Of a stretch of 36,502 bases of DNA, positions 8,881 to 15,984 are shown piece by piece (position 1 is the first letter of the stretch; the number at the start of each line of letters is the position of its first letter). The notes beneath the pieces are model-generated. The model was not told the DNA's origin and searched no databases. It was given only the letters and a program-made list of their open reading frames with translations. This DNA is from Acidobacteria bacterium 13_2_20CM_2_57_6 (GTDB taxonomy: Bacteria > Acidobacteriota > Terriglobia > Acidiferrales > UBA7541). A program made the position numbers and the translations under genes. The DNA lies in assembly GCA_001917435.1 (NCBI GenBank), contig MNEA01000159.1, positions 1 to 36,502 of the forward strand, given 5' to 3'.

Positions 8881-8917
8881 GACAACAACAAACGCCGATT
8901 AATTGGATGGAAGTCAT
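8825..8917 (-). CDS. Polycysteine leader peptide, 30 residues
   Basis: A short ORF starting ATG 8917 and ending TAA 8825-8827. It contains GVCCCPHPT, with three adjacent TGT codons at residues 10-12 (nt 8882-8890) and a further Cys at residue 23. Upstream, the frame closes at a TAA 30 bases earlier, and no other standard start codon intervenes. The Shine-Dalgarno match is weak (CGGA abuts the ATG). Cys is a rare amino acid, so a triple run immediately ahead of cysD-cysN is unlikely by chance. The peptide probably has no function of its own beyond sensing charged Cys-tRNA through ribosome progress. Comparable polycysteine upstream ORFs controlling sulfur genes are known in mycobacteria. Confidence 0.75.
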   Translation of the reverse strand: MTSIQLIGVCCCPHPTVTAAASCLGGKPAF

Positions 8918-8970
8918 TCCGTTATCGAGGATACCTGCTGGTCCTTAGGCTGGCCAATCATCTTTTTGGC

Positions 8971-8983
8971 TTGATGACATCAA
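8971..8983. promoter_or_regulatory. Perfect palindrome upstream of the cys leader
   Basis: TTGATGACATCAA is a perfect 6+1+6 inverted repeat. It lies about 55 bp upstream of the leader peptide start and 30 bp downstream of the XRE regulator gene, where the cys operon promoter would be expected. It could bind a regulator, possibly the neighbouring XRE protein, but no clear -10 box was found. Confidence 0.4.
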
Positions 8984-9012
8984 TAATTCAGATGCTCGCT
9001 GAGCATGCTCGG

Positions 9013-9432
9013 TTACGCGGTGGGGCGGCGAACGATCAACTTCTTCGTCGCTGGGGGTGGAATCAACGTTGCCATCTTGCGGATCATGGCCAGCACCAGC
9101 CGCTTGTCCCCCTCGGAAAGCGTGGTGCTGTACTTCTTGATCTCGGCCAGGAAGCGGATTTCGTCCTGCGAAAGCTCCCCAAGGGCTTTTTGCGTTTCGC
9201 GGTCGCGCGGAGTTTCTGTTCCGGGGAAAAAGTCCGCCAAAGAAATATCCATGGCTTCCGCGATTTTGGCAAGCGTTTCGAGGGACGGGACGGTGTGCCC
9301 GTTTTCGACCCTTGAAAGGTAACAACGCAGCAGTCCGGTGCGGCGCTCAATGTCGCCCTGCGACAGGCTACGCTGGCTCCGATAGCTCTTAATCACTTCT
9401 CCGATATTCACTCGAGGCTTTTCTTTGGGCAT
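9013..9432 (-). CDS. XRE-family helix-turn-helix regulator
   Basis: A 139-residue protein with an N-terminal HTH_3 (lambda repressor-like) domain at about residues 9-68. The recognisable core is SLSQGDIERRTGL, then LSRVENGHTVPSLETLAKIAEAM. The C-terminal half is mainly helical with no known ligand domain and may serve for dimerisation. It lies directly upstream of, and on the same strand as, the sulfate-assimilation operon, so a role there is possible but not shown. It is preceded by GGAGAGACC close to the ATG. A terminator separates it from the next upstream gene. Confidence 0.85.
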   Translation of the reverse strand: MPKEKPRVNIGEVIKSYRSQRSLSQGDIERRTGLLRCYLSRVENGHTVPSLETLAKIAEAMDISLADFFPGTETPRDRETQKALGELSQDEIRFLAEIKKYSTTLSEGDKRLVLAMIRKMATLIPPPATKKLIVRRPTA

Positions 9433-9570
9433 GGTCTCTCCACTAGAGGGGGTAGCTTACTCACTAACAGCAGGAGTGGCAAGGGGGATTTTCTGGTGGG
9501 TGGTTCCAATCCGATAACGGCCGGGAGAAACGCGCTGGGGACATGCCCACACGCCAGAGACAGAGGCAAG

Positions 9571-9599
9571 AAAAAGGCGTGATGAAGCTCGCCTTTTTT
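9571..9599. terminator. Bidirectional intrinsic terminator
   Basis: AAAAAGGCG and CGCCTTTTTT flank a short loop, giving a GGCG/CGCC stem extended by A-T pairs with a T-run in either direction. It follows the glycine-zipper gene that ends at 9635 on the minus strand and insulates it from the XRE regulator. Confidence 0.75.
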
Positions 9600-9634
9600 G
9601 AACCAGTTTTTTCGCCTAACCGCAGAAATTACCC

Positions 9635-10450
9635 TTACTTTTGCGTCGCTGCTACCGTTGCCGGCTGCTGCAGACGGAATTCCAGGAGCGTCTCGCTCGG
9701 CACCTTCACCTGCTGACCTTTGGTCAAGACCTGAACGCCCGCGCCGGCCGCCGAGCCCACGCCCGCGCCGATTGCCGCGCCCTTGCCGCCACCGGCGATC
9801 GCACCAATGATGGCGCCCGCTACCGCGCCACCCCCAACTTTCTTAGCCGTGTTGGAGCCGCGGCCCTTCCCTTGGAGGCTGTAGTCGCTGCTGACAACCG
9901 GATAGTCCTTGCCATCGATCACGATCCGCGTGAGTTCGAGCTGCAATTCAGAGCTGCCGGAAAAGTGCCCGGCTTCCTTGGCTTCGGCCAGCCGCCCGTA
10001 AACGTCCGTTCCCTTGCGGGCGACCACCGTGTTGCCAATGGTCAGGTCTGTTTCAAGGCTGGCGTGGAAGACGTCGCCCACGTGATTCTTGGAAGAATCC
10101 ACACCGTCGATCATCCGCACCAGCAAGGATTGTCCCGCAGGGATGGTTACCGTCCCGCCCGGATCAGCATTCGCCACGGTTGCAACCGGGGCAGATGGCG
10201 GCGTTGGAGCTGGAGCCGCTGCTGGAACAGTATGACTGGAATTGCTGGTGAAGGTCAGCGCTACAAGGTCGGTGGTATTAAAAGTCTGAACTTCCCCATT
10301 GATCTCAAAACGTAACACTGCTTGGGTGCCCCCAAGGTACTTCCCCTTCAAAACACGGCCGTCTTTCAATTCAAGAGTATCCGCCGTCGCTGCACCCGCC
10401 ATAAACAATCCGAGAGCCATCACGGCGAGAAAAGGATTCCATTTGCGCAT
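9635..10450 (-). CDS. Secreted protein with glycine-zipper segment
   Basis: A 271-residue protein with a clear Sec signal peptide (MRKWNPF, a hydrophobic core, and AATA before residue 24). After it comes a small beta domain ([17 protein letters not shown]) typical of acidobacterial surface proteins, a Pro/Ala linker at about 75-95, a beta-rich domain (about 98-195) and a glycine-zipper stretch (about 205-240, [16 protein letters not shown] and the following repeat). Glycine zippers pack in membranes or oligomers, so an outer-membrane or periplasmic location is likely. The ATG is preceded by GAGGGGGC. Function is unknown. It is followed by a bidirectional terminator. Confidence 0.8.
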   Translation of the reverse strand: MRKWNPFLAVMALGLFMAGAATADTLELKDGRVLKGKYLGGTQAVLRFEINGEVQTFNTTDLVALTFTSNSSHTVPAAAPAPTPPSAPVATVANADPGGTVTIPAGQSLLVRMIDGVDSSKNHVGDVFHASLETDLTIGNTVVARKGTDVYGRLAEAKEAGHFSGSSELQLELTRIVIDGKDYPVVSSDYSLQGKGRGSNTAKKVGGGAVAGAIIGAIAGGGKGAAIGAGVGSAAGAGVQVLTKGQQVKVPSETLLEFRLQQPATVAATQK

Positions 10451-10711
10451 TGTGCCCCCTCAGTTGGAAATCACAAATTCCGGTGATCTCCCACTCTCAT
10501 GAACGCCCAACGTACCCGCCCCATTCTACTCTATTGGATGATAGCCGTGTGGTTCCGGGTTGCGCGCGGGGCAAAGCGCTCTCTCCAGACTTGCATGACA
10601 TAGGGGTAGCGCGGAATAAAACGGGAAGAGCGTAAGTCTTAAGGAAGGTGCAGACCCCTTATCGGTAAGGCTTAGGAGGAGGAATACGTCAATCCAGAAG
10701 GAAAAAGGATC

Positions 10712-11149
10712 ATGAGGCAACCTGCGTCGGGGCCGGTAGCCGCGGAGGACAACCAAATGAATCACATTAAGCGTACGGCACCTTTAGTACGTTTCGGGGC
10801 GTTCGAGGTCAATCTGGTCTCGCGCGAAGTTCGCAAATATGGAATGCGCATCCGGCTGGAAGAAAAGCCCTTCCAAATTCTGGAAATGTTGGTCGTGGAT
10901 GCTGGGCAAGTGGTCACCCGGAAGGCGCTCCAGGAAAAACTTTGGCCCGACACAGTCGTCGGCTACGAGCACGGTCTAAACACTGCCGTTAACAAACTTC
11001 GCGATTTGCTTGGTGATTCCGCACGGAGTCCCCGTTTCGTGGAGACGCTGCCCCGCCTCGGCTATCGATTCATCGGTCCGGTTACTACGTGCGAGACTAG
11101 GGCGCCGTTGGCTCCACGTTCCAACCCTCAACCATCAGTTCAGGTGTAG
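10712..11149 (+). CDS. Stand-alone OmpR/PhoB-type winged-helix DNA-binding protein
   Basis: A 145-residue protein that is almost entirely a Trans_reg_C winged helix. It has RFGAFEVNLVSREVRKYG, then LEEKPFQILEMLV, the recognition region LWPDTVVGYEHGLNTAVNKLRDLLGD and the wing VETLPRLGYRFIGPV. There is no receiver domain, and none of the TPR or beta-propeller modules usually attached to this domain in Acidobacteriota, so it may be a natural short form or a truncated remnant. A strong site (AAGGAAAAAGGA) precedes ATG 10712; a second in-frame ATG lies at 10757. Its 3' end overlaps the convergent GH2 gene by 53 bp. Confidence 0.82.
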   Translation: MRQPASGPVAAEDNQMNHIKRTAPLVRFGAFEVNLVSREVRKYGMRIRLEEKPFQILEMLVVDAGQVVTRKALQEKLWPDTVVGYEHGLNTAVNKLRDLLGDSARSPRFVETLPRLGYRFIGPVTTCETRAPLAPRSNPQPSVQV

Positions 11150-13757
11150 CACCACGGAGTGAGGCGGAATCAAATCTCGCTATGACGGACTTTTTCTCTC
11201 CGGGCAGCAGAGAGAAATAGTTGTCGCTCCAGAAGATGGGCGTGACGTCGTCCCCGCCTCTGCCGCGCGTCAGCCGCGGATGAACCATGAACGCCACGCT
11301 GTCGCCTTTGTTCTCGACTACTAGGGTGACGGTGGAGTCGGTCCCGCTCCTATGAACAGTCTTGGAGATCGTCACTCTTGCCATGGGCAGACTGTTCAAT
11401 CCGGTGAGGTCACCGAACTCCTTCTGTGGCGTGTAAACGGTGTCAGATCGCTTCTCCCAGTCGAGCACGTCAGGTTTTGTAGACAACCAGTAGAAATTCT
11501 CACTGACCAGCTTCCCGGCGGAGTCGCGCAGCTCCAGCTTCAGGAAATAAGTCGGCGTCAACCCGTCCGGATTAGGAAGATCGAAGGCCTTGGTGCTGCT
11601 ATCCGACCCGAGATTCAACATTGCATCCCGAGCTGCTTTTTCCTTGGCATCGATGCTGTAGATTTTCGCGCTGGCTTTCATCCCTTTGAACGTACCGTAA
11701 GTTCCGTTGATCACCGCGACGGAATTGTCGTCGTAGGAATACTGCACATGGACCGGCTCGCAAGCTTTTTTTGTCCCGAAATAGCCACCTGCCGGCACAA
11801 GGTAATAATCGTAGAGATGCCAGATCAAGGAAGGCCACGCGTTGTTCAACATCCACTGAATCACCCCGGTAGATGTGTATTTGTTTCGCGCGTAGGCTTC
11901 GAACATCGCCCGCTGTCCATCGTAGGTCATTGCTTGGGCTTTGCGCTCGTAGTCATCGAGCGAGGACGCCTGTCCATAGCGGCGGTTCAATCCTTCGGTA
12001 AAAACATTGACCGTCGTGAAGCGCTCGCCGCCGGCGTGATAATTCCAAAGGTCGTCGATTGGCCACAGATGATCCTTGGGGATGAATTTCTCCAACGATT
12101 CGCGTGGCGGAATCGCAGGCCCAGGACTTGTCTCCGTGTTGTAGCCGTAAGCGCCACCAGCTTGCGTATCGGCCAGCCAGTACACCGGAGGCACGTACTC
12201 GTAAGGGCCGGTCATTTTTACTCCCGACGGTCCACTCACGCCTGCTTTCTGCTCCGAGGCGGAGGAGACGATCGGGTTGGGCCATTCCAGCTCTTTCTCG
12301 ATGTTTAGGTACACACTCTCTACTTCCGCAGGTGGTGGATTGTCGCTGCCGTTCAGCCACACAAAAACGCTCGGATGATTCCGCAGCCGGGTGATTTGGT
12401 CGCGGAGCGAAGCCGCCGCCACCGTGTTTTGGTCTCCATTCCAGTTTTTCCAGCGCTCCCAGGCATCGCAACACGTCCAGCCCGGCATGACCAAAATCCC
12501 TAACTGGTCCGTTTTCTCAAAAAACTCGTCGCGATCCAGACGCCCTTCCAGCCGGATGGTGTTCATGCCCATGTCGCGCACGTACGCCAGATCGGCATCG
12601 AGCCGCTCCGACGACCACCGGAAAAGAAGATCGGGCGCCCAGGCCGCGCCACGGATCAACACTTTTCTGCCGTTGACCTTGAACAGGCGGTGCCCTTTAT
12701 CGGTCAGTTCCGAAGTAACTTCGCGTATTCCAAACATCACGCTCGTCGAGTCTGAAACTTGCTTGCCAATTTCGAATGACAGCTTCGTCGTATACAAATG
12801 CGGAGTCCCCATTTGATACGGCCACCACAACCTCGGATGCTTCAGCCTCAGCTTTGCAAATTTCTCCGGCGTGAATTTCACGATCTTCGATTCCCCGCCG
12901 CACAGTTCCACGGGCTGATGAAGTTCTTTCCCATCGAATTCCGCGCGCAATACGCCTTTCACGGGATCATTCGAAATGTTGCGCACTTCCCCACTGATAG
13001 TCAGTTCGGCAGTCCTGTATTGCACATCCAGTTTGGCGGCCACGAACGGATTCCGCACCGCAACGTCTCCGCTCGATCTGAGAAAGACTTCCTTCCAAAT
13101 CCCCATGTCCTTGTCAGGCGGAGTGGGATTCCAATCGACCCAGGTAATCCCCAAGTCGTATTTTCCTGCAGCGAAGACTTCGAGCGCTATGGCATTCACG
13201 CTTCCCGGCTGCAAGTATTTGCTGACGTCGAATTCGTACGAACGATACGTCCCTGCTACGTCGTTCGCATCAGCCAACTTGTGCCCGTTGATCCAAATGT
13301 TGGCACGGTAGTTGATGCCCAGAAAATTGAGCCATTCCGTCTTCTGGACGTCTCCTGCAGGAAGAGTGAACTCCGTGCGATACCACCACGAACAACGAAA
13401 GGGACTGCCCTCCGGCATGTCCTGATTTGCAAAAAGACCTTTGTCGGAATAATTCATCCCCGGAAAAGACTTCAAGTTTGTTCCATAGTTTGGATCGGGA
13501 ACCGTCTTGTCGGTCACCAGCACACCTACCACCGTTGCCGGGATGTCCGTCTTATGCCAGTTCTTCGCATCGAACCTGGCCGAGGAGATCTGTTCGCCTG
13601 TTGCCGTCGCCTCGCACGATGACTGGACCTGCCAATCCTTGTGAAGATACGTCCTCGCAGGCTGGGCTTCGGGAGCTCCAGCAACCATCATCGGAAGCAG
13701 GAGTGAGACGAACAACCCTTCCAATACAAGGGCTGAGAATTTGCTCCAACGTAGCAT
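11097..13757 (-). CDS. Secreted GH2 glycoside hydrolase, exo-beta-D-glucosaminidase-like
   Basis: A multi-domain family 2 glycoside hydrolase of about 886 residues. After the signal peptide (FSALVLEGLFVSLLLPMMVAGA) come the jelly-roll sugar-binding domain (WWYRTEF, GINYRANIWINGH), immunoglobulin-like domains, the TIM barrel (FKVNGRKVLIRGAAWAPD, RDMGMNTIRLEG) and C-terminal beta domains. Asp472 in WLNGSDNPP and Glu542 in NTETSPGP match, as I recall, the acid/base Asp469 and nucleophile Glu541 of Amycolatopsis CsxA. This points to release of glucosamine from chitosan oligomers; endo-beta-mannosidase is the main alternative. The frame opens at 13829, but ATG 13757 has GAGGAG at ideal spacing and leads straight into the signal peptide. 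A palindrome lies in the promoter region. Confidence 0.88.
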   Translation of the reverse strand: MLRWSKFSALVLEGLFVSLLLPMMVAGAPEAQPARTYLHKDWQVQSSCEATATGEQISSARFDAKNWHKTDIPATVVGVLVTDKTVPDPNYGTNLKSFPGMNYSDKGLFANQDMPEGSPFRCSWWYRTEFTLPAGDVQKTEWLNFLGINYRANIWINGHKLADANDVAGTYRSYEFDVSKYLQPGSVNAIALEVFAAGKYDLGITWVDWNPTPPDKDMGIWKEVFLRSSGDVAVRNPFVAAKLDVQYRTAELTISGEVRNISNDPVKGVLRAEFDGKELHQPVELCGGESKIVKFTPEKFAKLRLKHPRLWWPYQMGTPHLYTTKLSFEIGKQVSDSTSVMFGIREVTSELTDKGHRLFKVNGRKVLIRGAAWAPDLLFRWSSERLDADLAYVRDMGMNTIRLEGRLDRDEFFEKTDQLGILVMPGWTCCDAWERWKNWNGDQNTVAAASLRDQITRLRNHPSVFVWLNGSDNPPPAEVESVYLNIEKELEWPNPIVSSASEQKAGVSGPSGVKMTGPYEYVPPVYWLADTQAGGAYGYNTETSPGPAIPPRESLEKFIPKDHLWPIDDLWNYHAGGERFTTVNVFTEGLNRRYGQASSLDDYERKAQAMTYDGQRAMFEAYARNKYTSTGVIQWMLNNAWPSLIWHLYDYYLVPAGGYFGTKKACEPVHVQYSYDDNSVAVINGTYGTFKGMKASAKIYSIDAKEKAARDAMLNLGSDSSTKAFDLPNPDGLTPTYFLKLELRDSAGKLVSENFYWLSTKPDVLDWEKRSDTVYTPQKEFGDLTGLNSLPMARVTISKTVHRSGTDSTVTLVVENKGDSVAFMVHPRLTRGRGGDDVTPIFWSDNYFSLLPGEKKSVIARFDSASLRGATPELMVEGWNVEPTAP

Positions 13758-13844
13758 AGATCTCCTCAGTGGGATTCGAGATTTAGATGACAATGGACCG
13801 GAGTTCGGGGTGCGAGGAATCCGGCACACCCGATATTAAACCGA

Positions 13845-13862
13845 TTCAACGCCAGCGTTGAA
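13845..13862. promoter_or_regulatory. Operator-like perfect inverted repeat upstream of the GH2 gene
   Basis: TTCAACGC-CA-GCGTTGAA is an 8+2+8 perfect palindrome about 90 bp upstream of the GH2 start. On the minus strand its first arm could act as a weak -35, with TAATAT 18 bases after that hexamer as a -10, so a bound repressor would block the promoter. Its form resembles LacI-type operators. No LacI-family gene is in the window. Confidence 0.5.
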
Positions 13863-13996
13863 ACATTTTTTTAGAGTGGAAAAAGGCACAAGAAGAGACC
13901 TCGCACAGAGCAGAGGAGAAAGTCATCGATTCGCGGGGAAAGGAGCCTGGGTGAGGTCACGCGAGGCACGACACGACCTCACCATGGGCTCTTCCC

Positions 13997-15538
13997 CTAG
14001 GAACAACCTGTGAAGTCCAGTTCCGCCGCGGTCGTGGTGGCTCCCGCAGTAACCTTCAGCGGCATAGCGGTCGCATCCTTACTGGTGGTTTGAGACGACG
14101 GTGAGCACATCGTGGCGTCGGACGCGGGGTTTGTGGCATCCGCTTCGACCGTGTACAGAACGTCGCCTGTTGCCGGTGAAGTGATTGTGGTCTTGCCGGC
14201 GGCGAATGTCCCTACGATCGGATTGCTCGCTGGAACGACCAATGTATAGCTTCCGCAGAAGGCGCCCTTGGGGGCTCCCGTTGGGCAGGATGTGCTCGAA
14301 GTCACCGTAACGTCGGCGGCATTCGACTTCGGAAACAGCGGAACCGTGAACGTGAGGCTTGTGCTCGATACCGTCACCGTCTGTAGCGCGCTAACGTCTG
14401 CGTCGATGGTGGCCCCCGCTGTTCCGTTAATCGCCGTGATGGTCCCCTGGATTGTTCCTGGCCCAGTCGAAGCGCCGGCTGTCGCTGGTGTCTCTGCGAC
14501 GAGGGGGACTGCGCCGAGGTTCGTCCCCCCAACAACGTTTGGCACCACGGTAACGTTGTATGCCGTGCCCGAAGGGGTAAGGGCGTCTGACACGACATCA
14601 AAAACCGCGCCCACGGCAAGCGGGCAGAAACTGAAGTGGCCTGTGGAATCTGTCTGCTGCTGCATCGCGACGCGATCAACGCCGGACTTGTCCGCGAATT
14701 GCAGCGTGACGATCGCTCCGGCGATGGGTTGCGAGGTGACGCTATCCACCATCTGCCCACTGATCCCCGTTTTGTTTTGGCTCACCACGCCCGCCGTGAG
14801 CGCAGGCTTCAAGCGAAAATCTCCATTGCCCTCCCTGATAAGGGAAGCGCACGTGTTGAAATCGATGTTGAGGTCCACCGACTGCCCCGCAGCCACATGG
14901 ATCGGGCCACCCATGATTTGCCCGGGCGGAATTTTCAGCCCAGTGTTCGCCTGGCTGCTCAAATCCAGCATGTGCGTGCCGCTGCTATCCACCACACAGT
15001 TGAAGACGTCGCCGCCGAGCGGCTTGAAGCATGCGTTGCTGTCGGTTGACGGCGCCGGGCCGCTCGGAGCTGCGTTTGCCAGCAAAATCAAACGAATCTG
15101 CTGATAATCGCCCGCAGGCAGAGAGGTCGAGCCAAGTTGCTCGAGCAGGCATTGCCCCTTCGCCGGCAGATGCAAAAGATCGACTTGAACGGGAGCGGAA
15201 ACCAGCTGTGGGGCGAGTTCCTGCCAGCCCGAAGAGGTGTCGTCCGCAGTCGCGCTGACATGCGCTTGAATGGAGCGAATTGTCACGAACACGCTGGAAA
15301 ATGTGCCACCGGGCGCGGCCGTGCCTCCATCGGGCACGCCAGTAGCGCCGGGCGTCGCCGCCATGCAAGACGGCGGGTCGCTCACGGACACGCTTATCGC
15401 GCCCATGCTTGAGCTTTGCATCGTGGGAGTATTGCCGCCGCAACCGATGATGATCAGAGCCACCGTTGCCACGGCCAGAATCAGTAGAAAATGAGGTTTC
15501 AGACGTCCCTTGAAACGGAGCAGGGCGTTGGAGATCAT
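13997..15538 (-). CDS. DUF4382-type lipoprotein with carboxypeptidase-regulatory-like domain
   Basis: A 513-residue lipoprotein. The signal peptide ends in the lipobox IIGC with the lipidated Cys at residue 33. Residues about 45-250 match the DUF4382 pattern (AISVSVSDPP, VFVTIRSIQAHVS, PVQVDLLHL, LPAGDYQQIRLIL, and ending VDLNIDFNTCASL...FRLKPALTAGVV). A carboxypeptidase-regulatory-like beta sandwich follows (ISGQMVDSVTSQPIAGAIVTLQ, TDSTGHFSFCPL), then a Thr/Ser/Ala-rich beta region. It is probably an outer-surface protein with an unknown ligand. The ATG is preceded by GGAGG. Its promoter region is shared with the divergent helicase-nuclease gene. Confidence 0.85.
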   Translation of the reverse strand: MISNALLRFKGRLKPHFLLILAVATVALIIIGCGGNTPTMQSSSMGAISVSVSDPPSCMAATPGATGVPDGGTAAPGGTFSSVFVTIRSIQAHVSATADDTSSGWQELAPQLVSAPVQVDLLHLPAKGQCLLEQLGSTSLPAGDYQQIRLILLANAAPSGPAPSTDSNACFKPLGGDVFNCVVDSSGTHMLDLSSQANTGLKIPPGQIMGGPIHVAAGQSVDLNIDFNTCASLIREGNGDFRLKPALTAGVVSQNKTGISGQMVDSVTSQPIAGAIVTLQFADKSGVDRVAMQQQTDSTGHFSFCPLAVGAVFDVVSDALTPSGTAYNVTVVPNVVGGTNLGAVPLVAETPATAGASTGPGTIQGTITAINGTAGATIDADVSALQTVTVSSTSLTFTVPLFPKSNAADVTVTSSTSCPTGAPKGAFCGSYTLVVPASNPIVGTFAAGKTTITSPATGDVLYTVEADATNPASDATMCSPSSQTTSKDATAMPLKVTAGATTTAAELDFTGCS

Positions 15539-15984
15539 GGGAGCCTCCGCATACGGAAGATGAACTTGATTGTTGGCAGCCCGGTGCGGGACAGAATTCG
15601 AACTCGCGGGGTGACCATCCGGGGCGGATAGGAAAGGTCAGTACTACATCTACTAAGAGCCTTTACCCCCGTGAATTCAACTGGGCAGCCTTCCCCGCTT
15701 TTTGCTCAGCAATCTCCGCGCCTTGTTCACTTTTTTGGCAAAAATACGGCCGCTCTGCGTCTTAGAGTACAACGACGCCAAAGAAATTGCCCAATAGCCG
15801 AGTCAAAACTACGGCGTCCTATGTAAATTTGCGTACGAGCGCATTGCAACTAAGTGCAACCTATTTCTCAGCTCGGTGTTCTACCCCTTTAGGACGTTGT
15901 GATTCTCCATAGGACGCTGATATTCTGAGGCCCCCCCAGCAGCCAGCACTAGCCCAATAAAGGTGTCCCTAAAAGGCAGCCAAC
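15539..15984. other. Divergent intergenic region, no gene seen
   Basis: A 446-bp region between the DUF4382 gene and the helicase-nuclease gene. It carries three copies of TAGGACG: two direct, at 15890 and 15910 (20 bp apart), and one inverted at 15815-15821. TGCAAC is repeated at 15845 and 15855. These are possible operator elements for the helicase gene. No ORF with a ribosome site and no terminator was recognised. Confidence 0.5.

Noticed and set aside
8761..8960. SAM-type or other metabolite riboswitch upstream of cysD
   Set aside because: The terminator suggested a riboswitch, but I found no SAM-I or other known aptamer consensus. The polycysteine ORF with competing hairpins explains the leader better.
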